A DNA stretch of 64,000 bases from Liriodendron chinense. Its lineage: Eukaryota > Streptophyta > Magnoliopsida > Magnoliales > Magnoliaceae. The first letter of the stretch is position 1; the number at the start of each line of letters is the position of its first letter. The notes below the pieces were generated by a model. That model had not been told where the DNA came from, made no database searches, and saw only the letters and a list, made by a program, of their open reading frames with translations. Positions 11,873 through 23,580 of the stretch are shown piece after piece. The stretch covers positions 1-64,000 of the forward strand of contig PVNU02000943.1 in assembly GCA_003013855.2 (NCBI GenBank), read 5' to 3'. The position numbers and the translations under genes were made by a program.

Positions 11873-12110
11873 ACTACATCCACACCATCCATCCATAATG
11901 AAAACTCATTTTAAAGTAAGATCCAAAAAATGAAACAGCTCCAATGATGAACCATAGTACAGGAAACAATGGTGGTTGACCATTAATGGGGCATGAAAGT
12001 TTTGGGCCAAATGAGATTGTATCATCCTCATTTTTTAGGTCAATCCCTAAAATGATTTGGAAAATGAATGGACGACATGAATAAAACACATATATTATGA
12101 TAGGGGCTAC
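11873..12110. mobile_element. Fold-back MITE, internally shortened copy
   Basis: Landmarks: 'TACATCCACACCATCCATCC', 'GAACCATAGTACAGGAAACA', 'ATGGACGACATGAATAAAAC' and 'ATATTATGATAGGGGC'. The left and right arms are complementary but most of the centre is missing. Confidence 0.55.
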
Positions 12111-12719
12111 ATAACACTATCCAATAACTGGGGCCTATTGACATCATCATCAATAGTTGGGGCCTATTGATTCAATTATGATTGTTTTCACAGGGGCAAA
12201 TGCGTCACATTAACATATTTTAAATATTTTAGACGTTAGTTAACAAACAGGTTAATTTAGATTGAATACTAGTCTTCCGTCTTCAGATTCAGACTTTAGA
12301 TTCAGATTTCAGGTTCAGACTTCGGACTCCAGATTTAACGAACAGGCTCGAAATCTCTCATTTTCTATTTTGGGTGAGAGCCTCATTTCTTCCATAATCA
12401 ATGTTTGTGAAAAAAATTACAATTTTTTTGTGAAAGAATTCCAATCAAAGACCTATGCTCCCAAACTAAGCTCACTAACCACTCACCTAAATCAAGTTCC
12501 TTATTAATAATTAACAAAATTAGTTATTAAGTAAGAAGTAATCAATGGATCATGCTCACTTGCACCTTTTAGTTCAGGGTTAGCTCTTTCCATGACAATG
12601 CACATGAGACTACAGGACCATTCTATGTAATTAATTTCATCATGTATCCTCCTACGTTAAAATGAATGATGCATTTTTAATGATAAAAAAGTTTCTTAAT
12701 TTTTTTCTAAGATATTACA
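12111..12719. other. Intergenic stretch with MITE debris
   Basis: A short imperfect direct repeat lies at 12118-12175 ('GGGGCCTATTGA' twice). CTTCAGATTCAGACTT-type low-complexity repeats lie at 12280-12335 and end with 'TTTAACGAACAGGC', a MITE-like end. No gene recognised. Confidence 0.4.
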
Positions 12720-13392
12720 GTACATGGCAGGTTATAGCTAGTGATCCGTTGGCCAGTTCCTGAGGAGCAGTACTTTGACCATGCAACTCAGGATGAGGAC
12801 CATGGATCTCGTCCACCATTGGTGTGAGAGCATCAAAGCCCACATATGTTCGAGTGTAGTACAAAGAAGGAAGCAGGACGTGCCGTGGCGGATGCTCTCC
12901 CATGTAGCTTGTCATCTATGGACATCTGTTCAGAGCAGGGGAGTTCCACTTCCGCCCCACCTTATACGCATGGGGATATCACGAGTATGGGCATGACAGC
13001 TCTGACATTTAGTCACATTCGTTTGCTCATGGATATGAGCAACCAGCAGATAGCTCTTCGAGTTATGGCGATTTAACAGGAGGATATTCGGGTTACCCGT
13101 ATGATTGGCAGCAATACTATCAGGGAGTCAGGGTTGGACTTGATCTATTCCCTTAGGACCCTATTCAACCAATGCCATCGATGTATGTAAACACAGTACC
13201 CACATCTGGGCTATCTCGTATAGTTCGGGGAGAATGACTATCAAAGATACATAAGAGAGTACCTCTATTGGTATGAGCAAAGGATGACATGGGAATAGTA
13301 CGGTCAACATATTGGGGAACAACACTACAACCAATTGGAATGGGATCCAGATGATGACTATGAACCACCTCGTCACTCCATGTGGGGATGAA
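12720..13392 (+). pseudogene. Transposase-like C-terminal tail remnant (possibly hAT)
   Basis: Across several frames the plus strand carries protein-like stretches rich in Ser, Tyr, Gly and acidic residues. Examples are YDWQQYYQG near 13100, MYVNTVPTSG near 13180, an IREYLYWYEQ block near 13255, and a final DPDDDYEPPRHSMW ending at 13392. This composition and the closing motif remind me of the low-complexity C-terminal tails of plant hAT-type (DUF659/BED) transposases, but I cannot confirm the family. Frameshifts and stops interrupt the reading, so it is a decayed fragment. No catalytic domain is visible upstream. Confidence 0.3.
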
Positions 13393-13904
13393 ATATGCAA
13401 AAAAGTATGCTTTTCGAATTCATTAATTTTATCTCTTAATTATTATAGGTTGGCTGCATTTGTATTATATACACTCATTTTCGTTGCTATTGGAGTGATT
13501 TCTTATGCAACGCATGCTTTTTGGGCCCCATTGAATGAATACTTGTTATTTAATGCATTTTTCTGCAATTGTTTCATTCCTGAATATGCAAATATGTGTT
13601 TTTAGGCATTTTCTGAAGTTTCACTGAAAAAATTCACAATTTTCATCATGTTTCCTCCTTTTTCCTCACATTTTGAAAAAATATTATATCTTTATCTCTA
13701 GCTAGCGAAACTTGTAGCGATTACTGACAATGCAAACACTGGATATCATACATGCATGAGTAGTTTTGAAATGCTATTGTAACTAATATTTCTCCCATCT
13801 ACTCTTTAATTATTCAAGACTTGTGGCGCATGATACACCCTTCTCCAATAAGTTATGAATTCCTATTTCATGTTCATGTATATTCCGAAGACAATATCAG
13901 CAGT

Positions 13905-14097
13905 ATGTCACCGAACAGCATTCCTTATTTCGTCCCCTAAAAAAAGCACTGCACCATCTGATTCATCGACCCCAAGAAGAACTCCGAGGAAGTATACCAC
14001 AAAGGCAGATACTGGCACGACACAATATGGTGATATACTTCGTTGGACCGATGACATGGACATATCCTAATTGATGGTCTAATAGAGCTAATAATAG
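13905..14097 (+). pseudogene. Harbinger Myb/SANT-like protein, N-terminal fragment
   Basis: The translation contains STPRRTPRKYTTKADTGTTQ followed by GDILRWTDDMD and, after a frame change, ILIDGLIELII. This matches the N-terminal part of the Myb/SANT-like protein at 50529 (TPRRTPQKY, GGILRWTDDMDNILVDGLME). The W-T-D-D-M-D start of the SANT helix bundle is visible. Only about 60 codons remain; the fragment stops where the minus-strand MULE transposase remnant begins, so the junction is a truncation or insertion point. In intact elements this protein is the DNA-binding partner of the Harbinger nuclease. Confidence 0.6.
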
Positions 14098-14103
14098 TAT
14101 AAT

Positions 14104-16148
14104 ACTCATCTCGAGGAATCGCAGGACAACGAGAATTGCACTCCTCCTTTAGAAGATCCGTTAGTTGTTTCTCCGCCCAATCTGTCAAAGGTCCAATAAA
14201 TGATGAGATAGATTCACTTATCTTGTAGAACATTTCTTGGATCTTTAATCTGACTGTCTCTATCATATGGTCACAGGATACTCTCTTGGTTCTTTGAATA
14301 GAGCATTAACGCACTCCGATATGTTAGTAGTAATCAAGTTGAATCTTTTTCCTGAAAAATGCGAAGATGCCCATCTTTCATATCCTATTTCTGTCAACCA
14401 TGCCTGTACTGGTGAGTTAGCCATTTTTATATTATGTATTACTTTTTCAAACTCAGCCTTCCTGCACGTCTTTACAGCCTGCCAATAATATTGTTCCAAC
14501 GACTTATCTTTAAATGTGTCAACCAAGTTTCCATAGATATGGTAGGCGCAGTAGCCATGGATTGCATATCGGAAGACTTCGGGGGCTTCTTCATTAAACG
14601 TTTATGTCAGTTAGATATAATGACAAGATCCGGAAGATACTCTAACGTATTATTGAGGTGGGAAAGGAATCAATTTCAACTACTGCTGTTTCTTTGATTC
14701 CCCGATACCAAATGCTACTGGTACGATATGATTGTCTCCATCCAAGGTTGTTGCCACGGATAGAACACCTTTGTATTTACCTTTTAGGTGTGTCCCGTCG
14801 ATGGCCAACTTCTAATACACTGTCCAAGTGCAACAAAACATCTCTCGAATCTGCTCGCCTTTGGGTTAACAAGCACAGCCGTCACCGTTCCTAGGTTAGC
14901 TTTCCTTAGCTCGTGTAAATAGGCTGGGAGTTGATTGTATGAGTCTTCGTAAGATCCCATACACGCTTGATTGCGATCTCCTTGGCCAACTATGCATTCT
15001 TGTAGCTGCTAAGAATATTATATTTCTCGTGCATAACTAATATTATGTCACGTGGCCTTAATTCCATGCGCTGCTCAATACGACTAATAACCAACTTGCT
15101 GGCTAACTTACTTCTTGCTTGCCGGTGATTGCTCTACATCTAGGACATGCCACATGTGTTTGGACGTGTAATTTTTTATCTTAAATATCCCTGCATCATT
15201 CACCCTAGATACATGAACCCTCCATTGATAATTATCTTCGAAACATAACACTGTAAATCTCTTAGATGATAAATACAAGACTATATTGAAAGTTTTTGTG
15301 AATTGCAAATTGGCTCAAAACATACTGGTAGCGTGCCTTGTCCTTAAATGTTTGTCCAACTGCTATCTCAATCGTGTCATCCAATGAATTCGAATATTTC
15401 GACAAATCAGCATTTGATCAATATATCATCATCAAATGGCACATTAACTAGACTGGTCATGAAGTTTGATGTATGAGGCAGCTCAACAATGGATTCTCGC
15501 TTAGACGTATACATTCATCACTAGCGGTAGAGGATGAAGTTACATGATCTTTTGTAGGTAAGGTTGATGGTGAAGGAACATGTGGTCTTGTAGACAAAGG
15601 TGAGGATGAAGGCACATCTACTCTTATAGGTAAAGGTGAGGATAAAGGAACACGTACTTTTGTAAGTACAAGTGATGTCATATATTCACATTTTAAGCTA
15701 AGGTCAACTGCCCAGCTAACTCCATATTCCTCACACGGATTTCCCACTGCAGGGGGTATCATGTTCAACGACGGTATCATATTCAACACCACTCCAACCA
15801 ATGGGGTCTTTGTGTAAGGTTTCATTAATGCGATGCATTGTCTCTATGATTAACGACACGTATGTATTCGAATGCTCCGATTGTGCTGCAAGAACACTCG
15901 CACGTCTTCATCATCTTCGATTTCAGATTAAGGATTGATTGGTTTGAGCATGGGTACATGATTTTCATCCTAATATCATATCCTTCTGTGTAGCATTCAA
16001 AATCCTGTACATTTTAGAGAGTGAGTTCCTCATATGTAGTCCCAACATTCAACACAATACTTTTTAACTTTTCATCCTTATACGTGTATCCATTGTTTTC
16101 ACATATTAACTCTCCATCATAAGCGCATACGATGATTCTAGAAGCCAT
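14104..16148 (-). pseudogene. MuDR/MULE transposase pseudogene (MURA-like)
   Basis: The minus strand starts with MASRIIVCAYDGE (ATG at 16148), the usual beginning of plant MuDR transposases. It continues with an N-terminal MuDR domain at 15308-15108 (FTVLCFEDNYQWRVHVSRV, then GIFKIKNYTSKHMWH). The catalytic region follows at about 14820-14690 (IDGTHLKGKYKGVLSVATTL, then VPVAFGI), where the first D of the DDE triad is visible. Next come YCAYHIYGNL (the C-x2-H motif) and 14526-14263 with TTNISECVNALFKEPREYP. Together these are the domains in MURA order. In-frame stops and frameshifts occur between blocks, and the C terminus ends near 14104 beside the Myb fragment. A Ser/Pro/Val-rich linker lies at 15457-15825. 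No TIRs were identified. Confidence 0.8.
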
Positions 16149-17089
16149 TAACTGCAAACAAATTCGAAAAAATCTTCTTAGAGAACCGTTAAACAATCAA
16201 TGAAGTCGGTCATTTTCATTGACTATAATGAATATGAAAACATACAGATTATTCTAATTAAATCTTTACACAAATTCAATTTTTCTCTCATTGAATTACA
16301 CTGTATTCGGTGAAATTTCACTGTATCCATGTGTATTAGGTAGAATTTCATTGTATCTAGGTGTATTAGATAGAATTTCACTGTATTCAATGCAATTTCA
16401 TTATGAGCGATGGAAATTTAGTACATTCGGTCAAATTGACTGAGTGCTCTTTCAAATTACTGAGTGCTCGATTAATTTGACCGATCGTATTGAAATTTCA
16501 CTGAATGTGACTGAGTGCTCGATCAATTTGACAGAATTCTCGGTCAATTTGACCGTCTTCAGTAATAATGACCGGAGTGATCTTTAACGTTCACTGTAAT
16601 CGATGAAATTGATCGACTTCACCTTCATGCCCGTGAAAAAAAACGACATTCATGGCCAACACCTTTCGAAAAAAAGACATTCATTGTGAAATAAACAAAG
16701 ATCCTACTTCATTATTGTGAAAAAACACATTCATTCTTCAATCTTACCTACCTACAGTGGCCGTTTCGGTGAGACACAAGTTCAAGGAGTAGAAGAAGAA
16801 TCCAATGAAGTGAAACACGATTTCAAAAAGAAGAGAAGATGGGTTGTGGGTTATAACCAGAGAGAATACGAAGACAAGATGGGTTCTTTTGTATGGTGAA
16901 GAGAAAAACAAGGAAAAGAAATAGGTTTTTGGAAAAGGAATAAAATTCATAAACAAAAGGTGTTTCGGTCAGAAAAAAATACGTCTGTACAGCTTAAGTT
17001 TAGAGTGGGAAACAATAGTTTTGAAGAGTTTACTTTTGCTGGTGGGCGAAAAGAAGCGTTTACAGTTGGAAATTTCTCTTTATTCTTTT
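16149..17089. other. AT-rich spacer with ~30-bp degenerate tandem motif
   Basis: Between 16317 and 16400 the block 'TTTCACTGTAT' (with a TTTCATTG variant) recurs every 30 bp (16317, 16347, 16377). It is followed to about 16600 by alternating 'GAGTGCTCGATCAATTTGAC' variants. From 16720 to 17090 the sequence is purine-rich, but I recognise no gene; it may be the 5' region of the MULE gene, which is transcribed leftward. Confidence 0.4.
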
Positions 17090-18380
17090 TGGGGCCTAGC
17101 AAGGTTAGATGGGTCCACATTAGATTTTGGGGCTCTTGGGAAACTTATCCCGGCTAGGCTTTTTGTTATTGGGCCCATATGACATCAATGTGAAAGGTTT
17201 AGGCATTTTGGTATTTAACGCACTCTCATCGAACCTCAACTCATGTGGATGTCACTATTTATGAAGATGTTGGTGGGGCATTGAAGATATTGTTGGGGCT
17301 GGTGGCCATGAATGCCCCCCTTAATGGAGTAGCTGAACTTTCAACCTTTAATTAGGGGCCTTTAGATGATCGTGTGGATGGTCCGAAAGAGGTGGATATG
17401 GGTCCCTTGGATATGGACCATGGAGATGCGCTTGTTGATGGTGAGGACGTCACCATGTATGAGTTAGAGGGGCTAATCTCTCTTTTGGATGGTCGTGATG
17501 ATAGTATGCTGCTTTGGATGGGCCCGATCGCCTTATTGATGGCCAAGATGTGAGATTCGTCCATCCCAACAGTCTTGATTGTGTCCCTTTAGTGATGGAG
17601 GCACAGATGGTCATGTGATCCCTTAAGTGATTGTGTCCCATAATGATAGTTGGATGCTATCTTTAACGGTGGAGTTGATTCTTGCTGATATGATTGGTTC
17701 GGATTTGTCCGCAGTTGGTGGTAGTGTTCTTCCAGCGGTCGTTAGTGGTTTAGATGGTTTGGATGCTTCATTGTGCGACACTATTTTCCTAGACGGTCAG
17801 TTGGGCAGTTTTGACGGAGGGGGATCATACCTCAGCACTTGCCCAGCGATTCTTCAAGCTACCGCCTTTTCATGCTTTCCTTAGTACGAGACTTCATTCC
17901 TAGATGGGTGCGTCCTCCAATTATGAGGTGGGTGAGTCTTTACGAGCTGCCGAGGAGAGGATTGGTATTAGTGATAGTGGGCCAGGAGGCATGCAGATGT
18001 TGAGCAGATAGGTAGTTATCCTTGATGGCTCTGATGACGCCGATTTCGATGTAGATATCTTAGTAGGGTGTCATCCTGCTGCGGCTGAGACCATATTTGC
18101 TGATTTTCTTTCATAAGACCGTGGGGGAATAACTAGGGCAACTTTTGGCAGCAAGACTAACATCTTTTGGCTATGCACATTTGTGGGTGAATTACTAGGG
18201 TAACTTTGAAAGCATAAGTGAGCTTACCCTTTAATGGTGAGGATGCGCAAAGATCTTGTGCTGGACCCATTTGAATAATATCAATCTTTTGTGGGTCAAT
18301 GGATCAAGCCCTGGATTTTTTAATACTCTCAACATTATCTTTTGGGAAGTTAGGGATTTGAAAAGAGTCACTTACCTGTA
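17090..18380 (+). repeat. Unidentified coding-like dispersed repeat, copy A
   Basis: This stretch matches 21341-22170 at high identity over at least 800 bp, from the 'GGTTAGATGGG' and 'TTTGGGGCTCTT' blocks to 'GGTCAGTTGGGCAGTTTTGA'. The translation is biased toward Asp, Gly, Val and Leu (for example VDGPKEVDMGPLDMDHGDAL in one frame) but is broken by stops. I do not recognise the protein. The codon-like bias suggests a decayed ORF of a mobile element; similar repeats could also be part of an LTR-retrotransposon gag. The two copies flank the Harbinger fragment at 18.8-21.3 kb. Confidence 0.5.
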
Positions 18381-19206
18381 TTCCTAAGGGCATGTTTGTT
18401 TTTTGTGAAGTGGTGGCAAATGAAGTTAAGTGTGTCATTATGACTTACCAGGGGAAATAGTAGGAAGTGGCCGATGCCATTATGAGATCTTTCCTTATTT
18501 GCCTTTTCACAGCATTGGGAGTAGAGGAACTCATTATGCTACCCTCTTGCTTGTTTCAAAGGGAAATGAACACTCGGAACCCTTCATTAGTTCGCCCAAA
18601 AATTTTGGAGGCACGTCTTCTTGGTGGACCCACCGAAGGTTTGAACGATAGGCGTGATGGTACCCACTGTCTTCATATGTGGGGTCCATATGAACTTTGG
18701 GATTGCCTCATTCTTTGGCTCCTTGAAAGGATCTCTCCAACCATGTGCGTTCGTCCTTCTGGGGGTAGATCCTAATCAACGCCAGTAAATCAAATGAAAA
18801 ATTTAACGTTGGGTCCACCTGATGCATAAATTATACTGTTTTAATAATCAAGCACACTAACACGTGATTTAACTTGGTCGACATTTACGGAGAGCTAAAT
18901 ACTCATATGTTAAAACGGTGGTGAGCTAAATCTCACTTGGACCTGCATAAGAATTAGATATTAAGCAAACAATTCTCAGGAAAATGTTTGGAAAAACAGG
19001 TTGTGAATGAGTAATTACTGTAGGTGAAAGGGTACGGATGTCAAATAGACAATGTATCAGGAACACTATTCCACCATACTTATAAAATAAAGGAAAAACG
19101 TCACGACATTATCCTGCCTTGCAAAATCAACCCTATACTTCCCAAAAGCCTATGTATGCATCTCAGTATAAGATAACCACATAGTCTGCATCCATTTGAT
19201 ACTCAT
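18381..19206. other. Spacer with a Harbinger-like terminus at 18388
   Basis: TAA (18385-18387) is followed by GGGCATGTTTGTTTTTTGTG, which resembles the GGGCCTATTTG-type ends of the Harbinger element in this window. It could be one end of the copy described next, but no partner end was found near 21.3 kb. The 18467-18775 open frame has no recognisable motif. Confidence 0.35.
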
Positions 19207-19593
19207 TTAACGATGGAGCACCATCAGTTGGAAGGCCGTTATAATAATGATAACACCGAACACAAATAACAATATCGAGTCACAATCCAACTGGTGACTG
19301 GAAGAAGCAACTAGGGAAGTCGAAACAAATGTCCATGCAAAATGAACATCGTCGTAGCCCACGCCAGCTTTTTGTTCAACATAATCTTCAATAGGAATGT
19401 TTTTGTTCAACGGTGGCTGTGGTTGTTCAAAGATACTGTTGAATGCATTCCATGCGTTGATAGCCTTCCTCGCATCCTTGTAATACTTGAATCGGGTATT
19501 ATGAAAACCATCGACTTGGGCTTGACATTCCTCCCAAGTATAAAATACTCACTGTTGTCTTCCATGAAATATGACATATACTTTGTTACCCAT
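19207..19593 (-). pseudogene. Small ORF: caulimovirus-VI / RNase H1 N-terminal type domain plus hydrophobic tail (copy 1)
   Basis: Reading from ATG at 19593 to TAA at 19207 gives 128 codons with one in-frame TGA, just before VFYTWEECQAQVDGF. The block FHGRQ..VFYTWEECQAQVDG, then RFKYYKDARKAINAWNAF, is the pattern of the small domain shared by RNase H1 N-termini and caulimovirus protein VI (Cauli_VI), which in RNase H1 binds RNA-DNA hybrids. A polar linker (PPLNKNIPIEDYVEQKAGVG) leads to a strongly hydrophobic C-terminal segment (ILLFVFGVIIIITAF), a likely membrane helix. It lies about 600 bp downstream of, and co-oriented with, the Myb/SANT remnant at 20190-21290. The homologue at 52125-52530 has the same architecture and neighbour. 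No RNase H catalytic domain is attached. Confidence 0.7.
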
Positions 19594-20189
19594 CTGTCAA
19601 AAAAAAAAATACTGATTATGTAAATGGCATTTGAAATATGAAGAACATTATTTGAAATGCTTATTTACTACGGAAGTGAAAGTCGGAAAAACAATTTAAC
19701 TTGACAACTTATTCTCGACAATTATAATTAAAGTCAAGAAGCCACATAAACATAATTGGAAGCCACCTTGGGTACAAGGTAAGTAAGTACTAATTCCAAC
19801 AACAACATAAGGAATACAATATTGGTATAAGGAAGATCCTTTACTTGTTCACATTAAGGAATCATCCAATAAACTAACTACTACAGAAGGATTCGCCACT
19901 TGGTAAACCAAAAAAAATAAAATAAAATTGACAAAGCTATTTAAACCATATCATTAGAAAGGTAGATTAAATGTCCAAAAAAGTTTTTAGAAGCATAATC
20001 GATCGCCTCGACATATATGTGCATACCATGCTGTGTAGGCGTGTTGTTCATATAAAACCCAGTCCAAAAATTAAACATCTAAAGTTATTTTCTAATTGAT
20101 ATGAAAACATGGGTATGCATCACAAAAAAATATATTTCGTAACCCATTGCTTCGATTCAGCATTTGACTTATCCCTTCAAGAATCGTAA
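19594..20189. other. Spacer between Myb/SANT and third ORF (copy 1)
   Basis: AT-rich, no gene recognised. Its position and length correspond to 51611-52124 in the second copy. Confidence 0.5.
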
Positions 20190-21290
20190 AAAATTGGGTC
20201 TAGCAGCATCCAGGAGCATCCTCACGAACTCTTTCTTTCTTTGGAAAAAATAAGAAAAGTGGTGTTGTATGACTCTTCCTTGAAAAGTAACTTTGTTGCC
20301 CTTAGCACATCAAACTGACTTTTAGTCCTTTCAACTTCAATGCTAGAATAATATGAGACATATGCTCGAAATCTTTACCTTTATCGATCGTTATAGCTAT
20401 GGATTGCATCGTGTCCTCTATGGTAACCATTTCATTTCCAATCTGTTCAATTGGCTTCACCACTCTATCTTTCTTCTTTGAATTAACAACACTGTTGGTT
20501 TTCGCAGAGACGCTACCATTCTCTGATGGACTCGGATGCAATATATTTTTCCCTCAACGACTATCAAAGGACCAATTGGTATTCAGATTGGTGTCTCCTA
20601 ACTCATCGGAAGAAGCAATGTTGATGTCATCATTCAAATCAACAGTGTGGTTTGAGGTATTTTCTGTATCTTGCCATCTCATACTACTCGATCCTGGAGG
20701 TAAGTTTCCAACCGCACATGTTTTGCCAGTAGCTCTATCATTCTCAAATACATACTCGAGATTCTCTAACCTTAGTACAGTTTTCTCTCGGAATTGAGCG
20801 GCATCTGGATAAGACTATTACAAATAAAAAAAATAAACCAGTTAAGTTCCCTTGGTTATATAAATTGACATAAGCATAGCTCCTTCTATTAATGTATACT
20901 TTCAAAAATGTATCTTACCCTAATATAGTCGACCCATACTTCGTCAGTAGCAACAACGATATTTAACTCTAGATCCCAATCAAAACTTGATGCATTGCGC
21001 AGGTCTTTCACAATGAAGTAATTTTTTTTACTGTGCGAATCCGATTCTTTACATTGTCATTCATGATTAGTAGCCCAAATTTCAATCTCATGTTCTTAAT
21101 GATTGGGGTTCATGAGTCTTTCCTAAAACTAGATCCGCTCCTTCATCCGTTAACTGCAAGCTCCATTAGACCATCGATTAAAATGTTGTCTGTCTTGTCC
21201 GTCCAATGAAGTATACCACCATAATGTGTTGTGTCGGTATCTGGCTTTGTGGTGTATTTCCTTGGAGTTCTTCTCGGGGTAGACACGTGT
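20190..21290 (-). pseudogene. Harbinger Myb/SANT-like protein pseudogene (copy 1)
   Basis: On the minus strand, exon 1 starts near 21290 with TPR-rich sequence, then GGILHWTDKTDNILIDGLME (SANT-like). It ends with VVATDEVWVDYIR immediately before GTAAG (about 20924). After an intron, exon 2 (about 20815 downward) reads YPDAAQFREKTVLRLENLEY, VFENDRATGKT, WQDTENTS, NHTVDLNDDINIASSDELGD and, from 20541, KKDRVVKPIEQIGNEMVTIE. It finishes around ATKLLFKEE and FSKER after frame changes. This is the organisation of plant PIF/Harbinger ORF1 proteins, which bind element ends and help the nuclease. Several stops and frameshifts disable it. No nuclease gene is found upstream; the sequence changes to the copy B repeat at about 21340. 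Confidence 0.75.
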
Positions 21291-21340
21291 GTACTTTTTT
21301 CTATCTTTCCTATGCCCTTTGCTTTCTATGCATTTATTCT

Positions 21341-23580
21341 TTTTTGGGCCTAACAGGTTAGATGGGCCCACATTAGAATTTGGGGCTCTTTGGAAACTTA
21401 TCACGGCTAGGCTTTTTGTTATGGGGCCCATATGACATCGATGAGAAAGGTTTAGGCATTTTGGCCTTTAACGCACTCTCATCGAGCCTCAACTCATGTG
21501 GATGCCACCATGTATGAAGATGTTGTTTGGGCATTGAAGATACTGTTGGGGCTGGTGGCCATGACTATCCCCCTTAATGGTGAGGTGGCTGAACTTTCAA
21601 CCTTTAATTAGGAGCCTTTAGATGATGGTGTGGATGGTCCAAAAGAGGTGGATATGGGTCCCTTGGATATGGACCATGGAGATGCACTTGTTGATGGTGA
21701 GGACGTCACCATGTATGCGTAGAGGGGCTAATCTCTCTTTTGGACAGTCGTGATGATATGTATGCTGCTTTGGATGGGCCCGATCGCCTTATTGATGGCC
21801 ATAATGTGAGATTCGTCCATCTTGGTAGTTTGATTGTGTCCCTTTAGTGATGGAGGGCACGGATGGTCATGTGATCCCTTAAGTGATTGTCCCCATAATG
21901 ATAGTTGGATGCTATCTTTAATGGTGGAGTTAATTCTTGTTGATATGACTATTGATCCCATGATCGTAGGCGTTGGGACCTTTCTTAACAGTTTAGATTT
22001 GTCTGCAATTGATGGTAGTGTTCTTCAAGTGGTCGTCAGTGGTTTAGATGGTTTGGATGCTTCATTGTGCGGCACGATTTTCCTAGACGGTCAGTTGGGC
22101 AGTTTTAATGGAGGCCATCAGGGCCTTTCTTGACGGCTTTGATGCACTTTTTAGTGGTTAGATTGTTTAGGATGCCATGATGTGCGGTGTGATCTTTGCA
22201 AATGGCATTTTTTACGGTTTTGACGGAGATCGTCAGCCTTTTGTGCATTCTTCTCATAAGGTCGAGGAGTTTTCTCATGTTGTTGAGGTCGTGACAGTTT
22301 CAGACAGTGATGTGACTATAACAGACAACTGTTATCGGAGATACTTTAGGGATTTACTATTGCCGAGGCTATATTGATTTCAACCTTCCTTCTTCACCAA
22401 TTGATCTTTCGATCTTTGATGAGTCATTAGTGATTTTTGGACCTTTTGTTCTGGAGGGGATACCTGTGAGGACTTGTCAGCTGCTTCCCTGTCCTTCTTG
22501 CTCACCACGATTGTTGGTATGGCTTGATAAATTGTCAGCTTACGTGGTTTGGGATTATTGGCTTGGCGGTTTGATTCATATGGCCAGGGTTGATATCAAT
22601 TGGAGGATTCTTGGCACTACGGTGATGATTGGGTCCCATCGTTGAACTTATTTGCGTTCAATGATATGGAGATGGGACCTTCTTTGGAGGAGCTTGCGCA
22701 TTCAATGGGTCTTCCCTAGGACTATTCTCAGTATATTTTTCACTGAAGACTGTCACTCCACAGAACCTGTTTGGGATTTTCCATATCTTCTTCGGCCTAT
22801 AGTTGACGGTCATGATGCTGTGGTCTTTTCCTTGGACTTGCTATATGATTTCTTTTCAGGATGTTTTTCGAGCTACGTGATTGGAATATTCGCTGGGAGT
22901 TGTCTTGGCTTTCGCACTCTCTAGTGCTTTGTGATGCTCATTGCCTTCCTCTGATGTTGGTAAAAGCTTCCGCTCCTATTTCTCTCATCATCCCATCTGA
23001 TTCTTGTGGCAGTTCGGGTACGAGTAGCATGTTCCACGTTTTGCTTTCTCGAGTATCGGGCGCCGATCTCTTCTGGCATGGATGCCCAAATTCAGGACTC
23101 AGACTGACGAGTCTTGGGCAGGTCACTTGACTGTTGACTTGTTGGACTTTAAGTTGCGGGTATTCTCGATGGCGATTGCCCCATACCAGCACTAGGTCGC
23201 TGAGTAGTCTCTGTATTGGTGTACTCCTTGTTGGCACTTGACGACAGATGAGGATGAGCTAGATATCCTCAGGGATGCTGGTTCTTCGTCTGGTTCATAT
23301 GAGCCTTTGGAGGAATGCCCATTTATCGATCTCGGCTTTCTTTTGGCCACTCATGGCCACTTGTCGTCAGAGATCTCCGCACTAAGATATCGTTGAGATG
23401 ATGTCGAGGAGATTGTCGGTTGATCACAGGGCGTTTGATGAGGAGACGACTGTCCGGAACCTCAAGAGAGATAAGGTGTATTACCTGCGCATGGAGGTGA
23501 GCAAGCTGAGAGCGAGGTTATTTCATTATGAATATGAGGACTTACTTGACATGGTTTTTGAGGAGGGTAGGGATTGACCC
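21341..23580 (+). repeat. Unidentified coding-like dispersed repeat, copy B (longer)
   Basis: The first ~830 bp match copy A (17090 onward). The part beyond 22170 extends with further protein-like sequence on the plus strand. Examples are FGPFVLEGIPVRTCQLLPCP (22436), WVPSLNLFAFNDMEMGPSLE in a neighbouring frame (about 22632-22691), and a terminal VRNLKRDKVYYLRMEVSKLR with charged, coiled-coil-like character (23454-23513) ending at a TGA near 23578. The FNDMEMGPSLEEL type of phrase resembles a plant retroelement-associated N-terminal domain (DUF7745-like), but this is a weak memory-based match. Stops and frameshifts break it throughout. Confidence 0.4.

Noticed and set aside
9582..12345. Possible single element between GGCCCTGTTTGTTAATGC and TTTAACGAACAGGC
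   Set aside because: The inverted match is weak, no target duplication is seen, and several complete elements with their own boundaries lie between.
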